Source of the DNA: Eopsaltria australis
Taxonomy: Eukaryota > Chordata > Aves > Passeriformes > Petroicidae
Direction of reading: 5' to 3'
Length of the DNA: 64,000 bases
Assembly (NCBI GenBank): GCA_034509425.1
Contig: JAVTVJ010001818.1
Span: 1-64,000, forward strand
Below are positions 1 through 13,700 of the stretch, piece by piece. Positions within the stretch are counted from its first letter, which is position 1; each line of letters opens with the position of its first letter. The translations under genes and the position numbers were made by a program. The notes under the pieces were generated by a model. It saw only the letters and a program-made list of their open reading frames with translations, was not told the DNA's origin and searched no databases.

Positions 1-451
1 CCCCTCCCTGCGGCCGCTGCCCCGTACCCGCCGCGCTGCTCCGGGCTCAGATGTGGGGGCGGAGGCGGCAGGGCCGCCCTGCCCCGCAGGCACCACGTTT
101 ACAGGCGCCGGGGCCCCTCCCCTGGCCGCGGCTGGCGCATCGCCGCCCGGAGCGCCACGTTCGGGCCCGCCCGCCGCTGAGGGCAGCCAGGCGAGCGAGC
201 CCAGCACGCACAGCCGGGGCTCGGCGGCTCCGCGCCGGCGCGGGAGGCAGCGCGGGGCTTTGTTCGGCAGCGAGCGGAGAGGAGCGGAGCGGGCCGGGCC
301 GTGCCGTGCCGGGCCTCCCTTCCCCGCCCAGGCCCGGAAGGAGGAAGCGCTGGCGGCACCGCCTTCCCGGGAGCCGCGGGGCAGCGGCTGCGCCTCGGCG
401 CTCGGCGGGGGCTCGGGCCGGCGGCTGCCGGGGCTCCGCGCTGCCCGCCAG
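1..451 (+). other. APAF1: APAF1 exon 1 (5' untranslated; 5' end not determined)
   Basis: A clean donor (CAG|GTGAGC) lies at 451/452 in the CpG island, upstream of the ATG-containing exon. Human APAF1 also begins with a non-coding exon of a few hundred bases. The transcription start cannot be read from sequence, so the left limit is arbitrary. One ATG, at 51, opens a frame with no stop up to the donor (see findings). Confidence 0.6.
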
Positions 452-1637
452 GTGAGCGGCGTGGCGGACACGCACGCACGGGCCGGACCGGATCGCGAGG
501 GGTTCCCCTGGGCGGGGTAGGGCTCGGCGGCGGCGGCGGCGGGCGGGGTGAATGCCTCGGGTGCTGTCTTGTTCGGGGTTGGCAACAGCGGCGCGGTGTG
601 AGTTAACCCTTTGTCTCGGGTGCTTGTGGAGCGGTTTCTTTTGTATGTGCTTTGCGTGTGGCATTATTATTATTGTTGTTGTTGTTGTTGTTGTTTTGTT
701 ATTGTTATTATTCGTTTTTCGACCGGCCAGCTCTCGCGTCCCCTTTCGCCCGCGGTGCGGTGGGATAAAGGTAGAGTGGAAGGCTTTCCTAAGTGAGTAA
801 TTTTCAGTGAAAATAGGAAATTCTGTCAGCACGGCGGAAGAGGTGCTCCATCACGGGCTTATCCAAAGGCAGCTGTTCCACATTTACCTAGCTCTTGAAG
901 GACAGAGTGCTGGAGAATTTGAACGCTGCTGCAAGCTCCTGCATAGTTGCTCTGTGGAGGAGTTTGGACTTGTTTATGGAGCTTTCCTGGCAGGAGTGTG
1001 ATTGGAGAGAGCGTTTTGATCGGTTGGCACTCTCGGAGTCGCTGATCAGTTCTGGAAAACCTTTACACTGTAGTCAATAGTTTTCATTTTCTGTTGTCTT
1101 CAGACATTTGGGTTTTTATGATATGGAGGAAGAATGCTAGTGTAAAGTTGTGTGTCCAAATGCTGATAAAGGAAGGTATAGTGCAGTCAGTGGCAGTGTT
1201 GGGTGCTCCCTTTTCCATCATATGTCAAGATCCAAGTGTCCTTGTGTGGAGTCTTGAACTTGGAGACAGCAATGCATTTATCCTGTGCAATGAGACCAGT
1301 CCTCTTTCTCATCCTGTTGTCCCAATCACATGATCAAAAGACTGAAAAAAATTTGGGGGATGTGTGTGGGGAGACCTTTCCATAGGGCCGTTTAGCAAAT
1401 TGCTAGTATATGAGAAGCCTGTAGTCTTTAGTTTGTAGTCCTGAAAGTGTCCATAAACATAAATTAATAGGAATGGGGAAAAGAATTTGTATTTTCAGAA
1501 TTAGCAGGTGCTTTGCTACTCTTTCTGATTTTAACACCAAAATTTATAAGCTGTTTTAAAACTTCTTTCCTCGTGCTTGTAAGTTATGTTCCTGTTCTGA
1601 ATTGACTTCCCCCTCCCCCTTTTTTTTCACACTGAAG
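452..1637 (+). other. APAF1: APAF1 intron 1
   Basis: Runs from the GTGAGC donor at 452 to a pyrimidine-rich acceptor (AG at 1636-1637). It contains GC boxes and an ATT/GTT microsatellite in its first 300 bases, then ordinary AT-rich sequence. Short open frames at 807-1080 have no splice or homology support. Confidence 0.6.
663..712. repeat. ATT/GTT trinucleotide microsatellite
   Basis: An interrupted run of ATT, then GTT, then ATT units lies in APAF1 intron 1 at the edge of the CpG island. It explains the spurious low-complexity (poly-Thr/Ile, poly-Val/Leu) frames on both strands. Confidence 0.9.
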
Positions 1638-1779
1638 AAATATGGACGTCAAAAGTAGAAACTATTTGCTTATGAATCGTCAAGCACTGGAAAATGACAT
1701 CAAGACTTCTTATATTATGGATCGTATGATTTCTGATGAAGTACTAACATTACAGGAGGAGGAGAGAGTGAAGCAGCAG
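1638..1779 (+). CDS. APAF1: APAF1 exon 2: start codon and first half of CARD (residues 1-46)
   Basis: The acceptor AG at 1636-1637 follows a long C/T tract. Four untranslated bases precede the ATG at 1642. The start reads [10 protein letters not shown], close to the conserved vertebrate N-terminus, and includes the CARD helix motif DIKTSYIMD. The donor is CAG|GTAGAA; the exon ends in phase 0. Confidence 0.96.
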
Positions 1780-4700
1780 GTAGAATCGTCTCTCACTGCT
1801 ATTTCGCTTCCCAGTCTACTTACATATTTTGCCATAATTTTTAAAATAGTAATTTCTGACTATCTAATTCCTGGATTTGTCAAATTCTAAAGTGTATGCT
1901 AGCACACAGTTTTTGTTGCACTTCATAAGGTTAAGAACTTGGTAAGTTAAAGGCTATTTCTAGAACTATAAACAGTCTATAATACAGAGTGATAGATTAA
2001 ATTATTTGTAAGGTCTCTTAGTTTTGTATAATACCTCTTCTAATTCTTTTTTCTAGAATACACGGAAGGAGCGAGCAGCAATGCTAATAAACATTATTCT
2101 TACGAAAGATAATAACGCATATAGATCCTTTTACAATGCACTGCTTCATGAAGGGTACAGAGATCTTGCTGCTCTTCTTCAGGATGGCATCCCTGCTGTC
2201 TCGTCTGGGAACAGAAAGAGTTCAATGGATGGAATGACTTCCTACGGTCAGTGCAACTGCAGCAATCCCTGTGCCTGAGTGTGAACACAAGTTGTCTTTT
2301 TTATTATTTAGAAATTGACTAAGTGTAATACCTGTTCCAATGAAACAGCAGCAGTTGGTGCATTTGCTTGTTTTGGTAGTGTAGTAACTATGTCTATTTC
2401 ATGTACTTAATATGGCCGGAGAGTTACAACAGTTACAACTTCTATCATCTTGAAAGCGTTCATAGTAAATAATGTTTATTTTAAAAGGCAGGAGATCTGA
2501 AGCTGTCATGGTTTTCTCTTGTTTGTACAATTTTTGTTGCAAGTGAAAGAATGACTCTCCTTCCTATGTATTAAAGAAGTTGAATCTAACAGAAAAACTT
2601 GTAGCCTCCAAAATTCTGATACTTACCGTGAAGAGTAATCTGTATTCTTTGAACCAACATTCCAATTATCTAATTGTTAGGTATCTAATTATCAGGTTGC
2701 TTAATTCTTTCCACCAGATCTTTTAGTTACCCTAAGTAAGTTCCTAATTTTTACTTGCATTGTCATTGTTACTATCTTTGACTGGCATGAAATAAATTTG
2801 TAGTTTCTAATGAGAAGCTTCTAATTGCATATGACTAACTTGTTCTTAACTTTAGTGAAGACCATTCTCTGTGAAGGAGGCGTACCACAGAGACCAGTTG
2901 TGTTTGTCACTCGGCCAAAACTGGTGGATGCTATTAAAAAGAAGCTCTACTGCTTGGGAAGTGATCCAGGCTGGGTCACAGTTTATGGAATGGCAGGCTG
3001 TGGGAAGACAGTTTTGACAGCAGAAGCTTTAAGGGATCCTCAGCTCTTGGAAGGTACTTTCAGAAAAAACATCTGTATTTTTATAAAAATTACTATAGGT
3101 GTATGCATTTTGGTCATATATGGTGCTGTATCATATCTCATCTTGAAAGTGGTTTAGATTTCTAAATTTCTTAGGTGATTCTGAAATATTTGCATGCAAC
3201 ATACAACTGTCGTAACCATTTAGTGCTCTAGGACCACTAAGTATTTTATTAGTTTGTAGAAAAAGGTTTTGAATAGTATTTTACCTTAGAATCTGCTTTG
3301 GTTTATGAGAGTAGATGCATCCTTAATTAACTTGAAATTGTTATTTCTGTTAGTGCAAAATAATATATCTAGTTATATTCCTTTGGGGCATTGCTTATAA
3401 AGTCCTCAGACTCCTCTCCTTGCTATGTGAGTTTAAAAAGATCTTGCTCCAACTTTTGCATCTATTTTAAAAGTGGCAGGCATTTGTGGGTGATTAGTGT
3501 TGCCTTTGCTTTAAGCAGATCATAGATTAAACCATTCAATGGCATTTTTTCTATTTTATTTATTTTTCCTTGCATAGGACACTAGGAGGAGAAAGTAGGA
3601 CATGGTATTAAAAAAAAAGTGATATAGGGATAGATACTATATTATCCTCTGCTACTGCTGACCCTTCTAGATGTCTTCTTGATCGCTGTTTCAGGATTAT
3701 TTTTACACCCCAAACTCTGAACTCTGGCAGTACTACATGGTTAAAAATGTAAATGCTAGGTCAGACTAGCAGAAAGAAGGATGCAGAAGGGGCTGTGGAG
3801 GGACAGGCAAGAAGATGTGTAGGAAGGAGGGACAACAGCATCAGTGATGGTTTGAAGTCTCTGTGTGTACTTGCCCTATAGAGTCTGTTCTTTAAAAATA
3901 ATCAGGAGTGGTCTTGTAGAATCACCCTTTGGTGTTAATAGTAGAGTTGCAAGGATGGCTTGCAATAGACTTTACAGGTTTGTGTTTTAATTAATGCTGA
4001 CTTACTACTGTAAGTTGCTCTTAAATATTTAAAATTATTTCAAATGTATAGCATGATTAATATTGCTTTTCTTGTCAGATTACTTTCCAGGAGGAGTTCA
4101 CTGGATCTCTGTTGGGAAACAGGACAAAGCAGGGCTCCTAATAAAACTTCAGAATCTCTGTCGTAGATTGGAACATGACTCCACTCTTTCACAAAGGCCA
4201 CTTAACATTGAGGAGGCTAAAGATCGTCTTCGTTTGCTGATGTTACGCAAATACCCCAGGTGATGTCAGTCAGGTCAAATGCTATTATTTTAAATGACAA
4301 AACTTTGCAGAGTAACTTTGGTCTGATCATCTGAGGTGTCTGTGTTGTGGTTACATGTGTCTGTGTATTTTGGTTTTTTAACCGACTTTCTAACTTAGGC
4401 TAATAAGTCTTTTGCTAACAACAAATGCTAACCAGCTGTGCATAAGTCGTATTTGCTTGAGAAAGCAAATAGTGAAATAATGAAAGATGGGGTTCAATAG
4501 TGAAAGTTGGGAACAAACAATCAAAAATAAGGATCGCTCTAACTTTCAGTGTTCTCATTGTGTGTGTAGACTGCTTTACTGATATGTGAGGATAATACAG
4601 CAGAAGAAAGGGTATATATCAATGCAGAAAATTCTTCCTTTCCAGAACAGCCGATGTCTTTAAAACGTGTTTGGTCTAAAGGTACCAAAATGAAAGGTTT

Positions 4701-7700
4701 CCATGATGTGACCAATTATTGCCAAGAAACCAGGGACACTGCTCAAACTTCAGGGAAAGTTACTTGATTTAATTAAGCAGCATCTCAGTCACTGCACAGC
4801 TTTTTTCACCTTTGAGCAATAATTTTTATTATTTGTTGAGGATTTCATTACTCTCTGGGAAAACCTGTAGTAAACTTAACAAACCTGCTTGTCAGTGAGT
4901 TATTTTGGGAATAATACTCTAACCTTGTGATCTTTGTAGACCACATAGAGTAGAATACTGGTGATTTTGTACAGGGGGGAAAAAATGTCTTTCTCGTGAA
5001 GGAAAGATGTGGAAAATATTGACAGACCCTCCAAAAGAAATCTGTCAGCTGAAAGCGCACTTTTCCTTGGAGGATGTGAAGTGGTTGTCTCCACTGACAC
5101 ATTTCCGCTGTTATTTCTTGTTTATTAACAAACAAAACAAATCAAAAGTCTTCAATACAGAAGTGGGCATGGGAGGAAGTAGAAGGGGATGTGCTGGCCA
5201 GTAAGGTTAGTAGAAGGTGCTATGGGACATAATACCATAATGCTTCACTGGTTCTGCATCTTGGGAAGGAGTTGGCTCTGGTCTGGAATTCCCTTTGGTG
5301 ACAAGAAGTCACTTTAGTTATATGTGGATTCAGACAGCCAACCCAGTACATCTCTTGGGAATAAAGTATTCGAGAAAGGATTCAAATTCTGAAGCCAGTA
5401 TGTTTTGTGGAATTGAAGTATTAGTCAAATGAAAAATTGAAACTATGGTATACTTTAAAATAAGAAATTACAGCATTTAATTTCCTGTGATTGTTATCAC
5501 AGGTTTTTGTTTGTTGATGTGGGGTGCTTTATTGTTTGTTTTTATTTTTCTTTGTTTTAAGGGTTTTTTTTAGTAATCCTTGTTAGGATTTAAGATCTCT
5601 TGGTGTGACTGGAGGAGAAAAACCACTGGTGCCTAATGAATGGGAGGACTTTGAAGTGCTCAGATTCATTAAAAACATAAAATCAGGCTGTAATTCATGC
5701 CACCCAGCATATTTCAGTTGTGAAAGTGACACAAAATGAGTCCTTTATGGCTGTGATAGTATTCTTGTGAGCCTTCTGATTTATAAAGTGTATTAATAGA
5801 GGAGTTGTATAAAAATGAGATTGGGGTATCCAAGACTTAAATGTATCTTTGAGAATGTGTATGCACTCCTTTAAGGAGGACCCAATCCTTGTTTATAGGC
5901 TTTGATGGTGTAAGTGCCACTTAGCTGAACAAAAATGCGGAAGTTTTGTCATGCTTCAGTGGCAGTTGGACAACTTAACCAGTAACTAGTGGAGTGGAAA
6001 ATTCCATCCCTTAAAAAAAAAAGGTAGTAAATGTAAACAATTTGTGGGACTAGGTGTCTCACTGATAACTGGTATTTCTTTTCATACATCTATTTGCTGG
6101 CTAGTCTTTTTGACTTCTTGCTTCCTTAAACCAATCTTTTAAAAACAGTTTTCAGTAACTTCTCTGTCACACACAGATATGTGTAGGGAAGTCTACTGTG
6201 TATTATTCTGGTGAGATTCCATGTAGTAACCTACAAACATGGCTGCCATTGGATTGGAATATGTAGTCACTATGAAATGTTGTTTATGTAAGAAGAGCCT
6301 TGCCATTCAAAACAATTGCTTCACGAGAGGATTAGTCACATATAGCTTCCAAAGATACAAAAACAAAACTGAAAACTCTTAAGTCAAAAGGAAGCTTAAA
6401 AGCTTTCTCACAAAGTTTATCACCAGTCTGTGTCAAAGTTATCTAGTCTTATACTACTCCTTTCTTCATTTATGATACTTAGTCACTTAAACCCAGTATA
6501 TATTTCTGTTTTTCCTGGCATCTGCAAATGAAAATGTTTCCCAAGATATTGTTGTGTGCACTTCAGTTGTAGCTATGAAACAGTAAATGGTAAAAACTGT
6601 TTTGAGATAACTGCATTCAGCTTCTTGCACAGTGTTAATCACAGAATCACCAAGGTTGGAAGAGACTATCAAGATCATCAAGTCCAACCATCAACCCAGC
6701 ACCACCATAATCACCCCTATCCCCTAAGTGCCACATCCAGACACTTCTTGAATGCTTCCAGAGACAATGACTCCACTGCCTCCCTTGGCAACTTTTCCAA
6801 TGCTTAACCACTCTTTCAGGAAAATTATTTTTTCAATATCTCATCTGAACTGCCCTGGTGCAACTTAAGGCCATTTCCTCTCATCCTTCCACTTGAAACA
6901 TGGAAAAGAGACCAATTCCCGCCTGGCTACAACCTCCTTTCAGGTCATAAAGATTGATAAGGTCCTGCTTGAGCCTTCTTTTCTCCAGACTAAACAATCC
7001 CAGCTCCCTCAGCTGCTCCTCACAGGGCATTTTCTAGACCCTTTACCAGCTTCCTTACTCTTCTGTGGACACACTATTAAGATATTCTGGATACTAACGT
7101 AAAAAAATGGTGCAGTGATACTTCGTTAATTCTCAAAATGTTCTTTTGTTATTAAAATGCAGTACTTTATTTTAGCATTAATAGTTGATCATAAGTATTT
7201 CTTCTTGCACTAGATCTCTTTTGGTCCTGGATGACATTTGGGATTCCTGGGTGTTAAAAGCATTCGATAATCAATGTCAGGTTCTCATCACGAGCAGAGA
7301 CAGGAGTGTAACAGACGCTGTGGCTGGTAAGGAACACTATCCTCCCCTGCACCACAGATTTTATGTGTCTGTGTCTGCAGTTTGTTCATGAGAGCTTTCA
7401 AAAGAACCTGGTAGAATCTGTCTATCAATCTGTGTACAAGTGGCAAGGTTTTAGAATTCTGCTCTGTAAGACTTTACAGTTTTTGTGAAATAAATGTTGT
7501 ATGTTATCCCGGAAGTTTCATGTTTACATTGAAGAGTGCAGTGATTCTCAACAGAAGAAATTAACCTCTGTGACACTGATGCTGTTAGACTGATTATTTG
7601 TACACTATTCAGCAGTGACTGCCCATAATGCATTTCTAATTATTAGCTTACAGTCTATTTTTTCTATGTATAGATCTCTAATGCAAGCTGATTCTGATAA

Positions 7701-10700
7701 GTAGTATTTATACTCTTCTTAGTCCTATAAAATACTGTGGAAAAAACCATGAAGCTTTGCTCCAGATTTTACTTGGAAAATACTTTGAATTTCCAGACAG
7801 TTCTTTGCATTCATTGAAATTTTTTCCATGTTTCTGTTTCTAGGCAATAAATACGAGGTTCACGTGGAAAGTGGATTAGCACATGAGAAAGGACTGGAGA
7901 TTTTATCCCTATTTGTGAATATGAAAATGTCAGAACTTCCAGAACAAGCTAACTCTCTTGTTAGAGAATGCAAAGGTATTCTAGTTGCTCTTTGTCGTAC
8001 AATTTAACACTGGGTGTAGTTTTTTCCTCTTATATTTTAAAGTCATGTGACTATCAACTGTTGGACTGTGTTCCCTGATGACTTCTAAAATTGATTTAAT
8101 CTTTTCCTTCAGGTTCTCCTCTTGTGATATCCTTGATAGGCGCGTTACTACGAGACTTTCCTAGCCGCTGGGAATATTATCTCAGGCAGCTGCAGAATAA
8201 GCAGTTTAAAAGAATAAGAAAATCTTCCTCTTATGATTACGAAGCCCTTGATGAAGCAATGTCCATAAGTGTTGAGCAGCTGGATGACAATTACAAAGAC
8301 TACTATAAAGACCTCTCTGTCCTCCCAAAAGATGTTAAAGTACCTACTAAGGTAATAACAGCAGTGCAGAAATCTTGGAATTTTTAGTGAGATACAAACA
8401 ACCATCTTAAAGGATTCTTAAAATGTATAATTGTTGTGTATAACTTCTGCAGTATGTAACTTAATAATAACTGCTGGATTGGGTAGATTTGTTCCATTAT
8501 TGCTTCATGACTTGTTAGTAGTGAAACCAAAATAATCAAAACTGAATAAAGATATTCATAACGTTTAAGCTTAATGTACATTCTATATATTGTTCTTTAA
8601 TTGGATTGTAATTGAGGTCACTGAAAGCTTGGAAATTGCTATGTGGAATTTGTCTCCTTTTATGATCACTGTAGATCAACACAAATAGCCAAAAGATAGG
8701 TTAACTTGTAATATCTGCCCTGTGGTCTGGTGTGAAGGGATTGGTAACTTATTAAATTGATTACCCTCTGTGTCTGTATTTGTTAGGATGCATTTTTTTG
8801 GCAGTGAATTGGTAGCCTTTTATAATATTCATATGAATCATACTACAACTTGGATCTGAATCTTTTCTCTGTTAATGTGTGAATATTTATTAGGTACTCT
8901 GTATTCTGTGGGATATGGAAACTGAAGAAGTTGAAGATATCCTGCAGGAATTTGTTAACAAATCACTGTTGTTCTGTGATCGTAATGGGAAGTCGTTCCA
9001 CTATTATTTACATGATCTTCAGCTTGACTTTCTCACAGAGAAGAATCGCAACCAGCTTCAGGTAGCATATCAACTAATATTTACATTCAACTTTGCTTTC
9101 CAAAGCTGGGTATTTTGCAGAAAATGTTGCTTTGTTAAATGGTGCCGTAAGCAGCTTCATAGCACAGGTCCAAGTTAAGTTTAACTTAAGGCTGACTAAT
9201 TAAAAATATTTATTTTCAACTTGAAACTGTGGAGGGATTTCTTGATGGTTCTGTTTGCAGCTAAGAGACTAAACTGAGAGAAGACTCCACAACCATTATT
9301 TCTCTATCAGATGTTTCCAGGAGGTGTAATATTCCACTGTTGACACCAAAGACATCAAGGTCCTACCAGTATAGGAAACTTCTTCTTTAGTACAGAGAAG
9401 TGCTTTTTGCTCCCTTTTCTTCAGTTTAAGGCAGTACTTTCAGGAAGATGACCTATAAGTTGGGCTAAATTTCAGTTCTGAAGGGCAAGGCAGAAAGAGT
9501 AGATATGAAGAAAAGGCAAATTTTTTGACTTGCTTTAGATCTACATATGTAAGGACCCTTTTCTCTTTTTGTTGGCTACCTACATTTAAGATGAAGAGAG
9601 ATTTCGTAGCTGATCTCAGTCTGAGAAGGAGGGTTAACAGCTTGCTTTTCTGTCTTTTAATATCCAGAGAATGTTTCTGGAGAAGTCTTCAGCAGTAAAT
9701 TAGGTTAGGTGTACAATTTTGGAAGGTGAACTTTTTTATTTCACTTGTTAATGTATTTCAATTGAGAAATAATCTTATTCCTCAATGCTGTTTACAGTGT
9801 AATAATAACAATACTTATAATTCCTCAATGCTGAAAGTGTGTTTTTCTTCACATTGCAGGAGCTACATAAAAACATAGTAAATCAGTACAAGAAATACTA
9901 CAAGCTTAATACACCTGTTCTTTCTCAAGAGGATTGCATGTACTGGTATAACTTTCTAGCATATCACATGGCAGGTGCCAACATGCAGCAGGTTGGTTCT
10001 GACAGGTGTCCTTTGCTCCCTTTTTCACCCACTCTTACCTCTGCTTTCCCCTCCAGGCCTTTTCCCAGCTGAGCCTCTCTTCCCCCAGGCTTTAGTCCAG
10101 CTCAACATAGAGTCTTTAGGAGGTCCTCTGATAATCACTGTCCCTTACAAAAACTACTTTATTTATACCTTTTGTATCTTGTCTTTTCAACCAATTCTTG
10201 AGAAGATTTCCTATTTTATACCATAATGGCTTGTGTTTTTCTTTTTCTTTTTAAGAAGCTTTAATAAGAAGTCTTCTCCAGAGCCTTTCGAAAACCCAAG
10301 CTCTCTTTGTTGTATAATACAAGTAAATTGATTTCACCAGACAATTTTATCTGTTAGTTACATTTTTATCTTCAAAAGTCTTGTTAGCTTTTTCCTCTTA
10401 AGTCATACAGATTTGTGTGTAAAAATTCGTTATCTGATTTCAATACCAAAAAAACCCCATCAAGATTTAGATGGGCAAGTCTCTTGTTTCCTGGATTGTC
10501 TTGGTGCCTTAAAAAGATTGCTGTCATTCTTGCCAGCTACTGTTCTTTAGATATTGAGCCAGTATAAGATGGAAATCATGCAGAAAGATTAATAATTGAT
10601 AGTTTCACTTGAATTTGAGTTTCAAATGCCTTGACTAGCATTTGATCCTGGTTGTTAATTGCTTTATTTCACATGTACTCAAACCTTTTCAGGTGAGCTT

Positions 10701-13700
10701 CTTTCAAGATGGTTCATTTGACTCATCATATAATACAATTTGTGGATTTATGTCTTATAGGAACCTTCATAACTAATGTTGGCTACAAATACAGGTGTTT
10801 TGGATCATACTTACTTCATTATCTTAGATTCTTTAGTTTCAATGTGTTGTGAAAATGTTTCTATTAGCAACCTTTCTACAGTTTGTAGAATTAGCTTCTC
10901 AGAAGTCTTTAGTCTGGCTCATTATGGCTGTATGCTTTCTAGAGTTTGTATTCTATGTATCACTTATTTTTCATTATTCGGAAATGATTTCTACTTGTTC
11001 AAACTTACCCTTCTACACCCTGAGTTTTTATAACGGAACAATTAAGATGCAGGAAACAGGAAATTGCCTAAGTTTTAAACTAGAGATGATTGTTTCAAAG
11101 CATATGAAATACCTAATGCATTTCATATGTTTTTCTTTTCCCCCCCTAAGTACATTTGGTTGTGAAACTTACACTCTGAACTTAAATTTGTATTTCTTTT
11201 AGGAGCTCCGTGATCTTATGTTTTCTTTAGATTGGATTAAAGCTAAAACAGAATTGGTAGGGCCTGCTCATCTGATTCATGAATATGTAGAATATAGTTC
11301 AATCCTGGATCAAAAGGTATGATACTAAAAGGTAAATGATCTGTCAGTTCCAAATATAAGTGTCTGTTTTGTGATTGCATTTTGTTGGATGTGTGTATAT
11401 GGCAAGTATATAGAAAGCTTAAAAAACCAAAGCATGAAACCAATATTAAATTGAACTTTAACTTGAAGAAGATAAAAATGAAGGAAATGCAGTTTTCTGT
11501 TTCAGTTCTAATTTCAGTGTGTAAGTGGTTGGCCATGGAACTCAGTAACTATAGTGATCAGTACCTAGTGGTGGGTTCATAAAGTACTTTGCTTTTGAGG
11601 AGGTGTAAAATTATGTTGACCACTTGGAATAGTGTTTCTGATATTTTATGCTGCTTATTGAGTAAGTCACTATTGCCAGTATTCTTTGCTTGAAAAATAA
11701 GGATATTATACTTTCTGAGTGAGATAATGAAATATTTCAGTCTATTGTACTTACTTGCTAATAGAACTAAATAGAAAAGTAGAACTAAGGGAGACTGTAA
11801 GAATATTAGCTGTATAGAAATTTTGAAAAGTGGGTAAACAAACCCTAAGATAAATCCATGTTATCAAATACCTGCTCTGTATTTAGGATAGCACAGTGCG
11901 CGAGAATTTCCAGGAATTTCTGTCTTTAAATGGGCACCTTCTTGGACGGCGGCCGTTCCCTGACATCATTCAGCTGGGTCTTTGCCAGCCAGAGACATCA
12001 GTGGTATATCAACAGGCCAAGCTACATGCTCAAAGAGAAACTGGAACATTTTATTTGGAGTGGATGTAAGTAGCTGCAGCCTGGCTGCTGATATGCTGAT
12101 TCCTTGACCAAGGAAATCTAGTGGACAACTAGATACCATGTATGGTAATAAAAGGGTCTTTGTTAGAACTGCTGGGGTTTTTTTCTGGGGAAAAAAAGTG
12201 TAATAATTATCAAGAACTTGTGGAGAAGGGGAGCCCTGGATATGTGAGGTGACAATTTAGTAATAATTACATAAAAATAAATTGACTAATATATTTACTT
12301 CCGTATTCAGTTATTGTTCCTTTTAAATAACAATGCAAAGATGAAAATATGAAAATTCTAATCTTCTTCAAATAGTTTTATCCTAAAGTTAGATTTGTAG
12401 TGCAAGTTTTGGGTATGTTAGAGTATGATTTTTGGGTTTCAAAGTAAACTGACTTCTGAAAGGAGAGCATTTGTCCTAACTTGCAAAGTTTTATAAAGTA
12501 GCAAGATGGGAAATTGTAATCTCTACACAATCTTGAGATTTCTCCTATTTAAACAATTCTTTGCTGTTACTGTATTTTTGGAAGTTGTTTAAGGAAAAGG
12601 TATACAGACCTGCACATTTTCCCAGTCTTGTCCAATAGTCAGTTGACCATGTAACTCTCTTTGATTCTGTTTGATGTTTCTCTCCTGATATTTGTAGTAA
12701 TTGGTGCTTATAAAACAGAGTGACTCCATGTCAAACAATGAGCCAGGCAGATTAGTCTCCTCTTTGAATATTTGGTTATTTTATTTAGCAAAACTTCTTG
12801 GAAATTGCACAGTTCAGAAGAGTCAATCTCCAGCTAGTTCAGGAGAGAGGTGTTTTGGTCATTCACCACCAAGTCATCTCATTACAGTGCCAGTTTTCTT
12901 TGTTAAGATCTGGCTAAACAGGATGGTTATGATTGCTGCTAACTCTTAAGTTTTTGTTGAAGTGAAGCAAGAGTAATCTAAGGTGTGTTCTCTGATAGAA
13001 AAGCAGTCATAGTCACAGATCTTACTGAGCTATTTAGCGATAAGTATTGAGCCATTGGCATAAAACTTAAGGAAATTTGTGAAGATCTGAGCAAATCTAC
13101 AAATGTTTTTGAATATGCTTGAAAAGGAAGAGTTCTCCTGCATGAGAACAAGAATTCTTAGGAAAAGGTTTATATTTGGAAATAGCATATTTCAGATCAT
13201 AAAGATATTATCTTTCTTGATCTCTAAGCTGGAACTGTTGGAGCACAATATAAACCTCTGAGTGAATGTTAGAATTTGTGTTTTCTTTATTAGTTCAGCA
13301 TGAAGGCTGAGATATTAGGTGTAGTGGTTGGTTGTTTTGTTTGTTTATAAAGCTTGCTGCTCAAGATGTGTGAAACAGTGTTAATCTTAGAGATGATTTT
13401 GACTAATACAACGGCACTCATCTAAATAATTGTCTCACCCTGTAGAAATAAAAAGTCCTTGAAAAACCTCTACCGTCTGGTTGTTCGTCCACATAGAGAT
13501 GCAGTTTACCATGCCTGCTTTTCTAAGGACAGACAAAGAATAGCATCATGTGGAGCTGATAAAACACTTCAGGTAAGACACCCATGCCTGTGTCAACAGA
13601 GATGCTGTGTACCATTTGGTAAACATTTGTTGAATAGTTCTGTCACTTTTCTTCTGTTGCTATGTGGGAATATTTTGGATCTAGATCATAATTGGAGACA

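Larger units (their letters stand above)
1..790. promoter_or_regulatory. CpG island at the APAF1 5' end, probably a shared divergent promoter
   Basis: The first ~550 bases are extremely G+C- and CpG-rich, and CpG density falls off by about 790. Two GC boxes of the Sp1 type (GGGCGGGG) are at 510-517 and 541-548, with a short (CGG)n run between them at 525-541. I see no TATA box. In mammals the APAF1 promoter is divergent with IKBIP; here the IKBIP first exon would lie left of position 1, and I could not find it inside the window. Promoter function is inferred from composition and position. Confidence 0.7.

Noticed and set aside
47..832. Long - strand frame (about 260 codons) over the CpG island
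   Set aside because: It contains the ATT/GTT microsatellite as poly-Thr/Asn/Ile and is otherwise Arg/Ala/Pro-rich, as any frame in GC-rich DNA. It shows no match to the IKBIP N-terminus as I know it.
807..1080. Two overlapping short frames in APAF1 intron 1 with protein-like composition
   Set aside because: They overlap in different frames, have no splice-consistent partner and match no family I know.
6556..7102. Frames at the CR1 copy in intron 5
   Set aside because: Antisense CR1 sequence; no intact reverse-transcriptase reading.
11101..11129. 10-bp inverted repeat CATATGAAAT ... ATTTCATATG in intron 10
   Set aside because: Short and AT-rich; no flanking structure.
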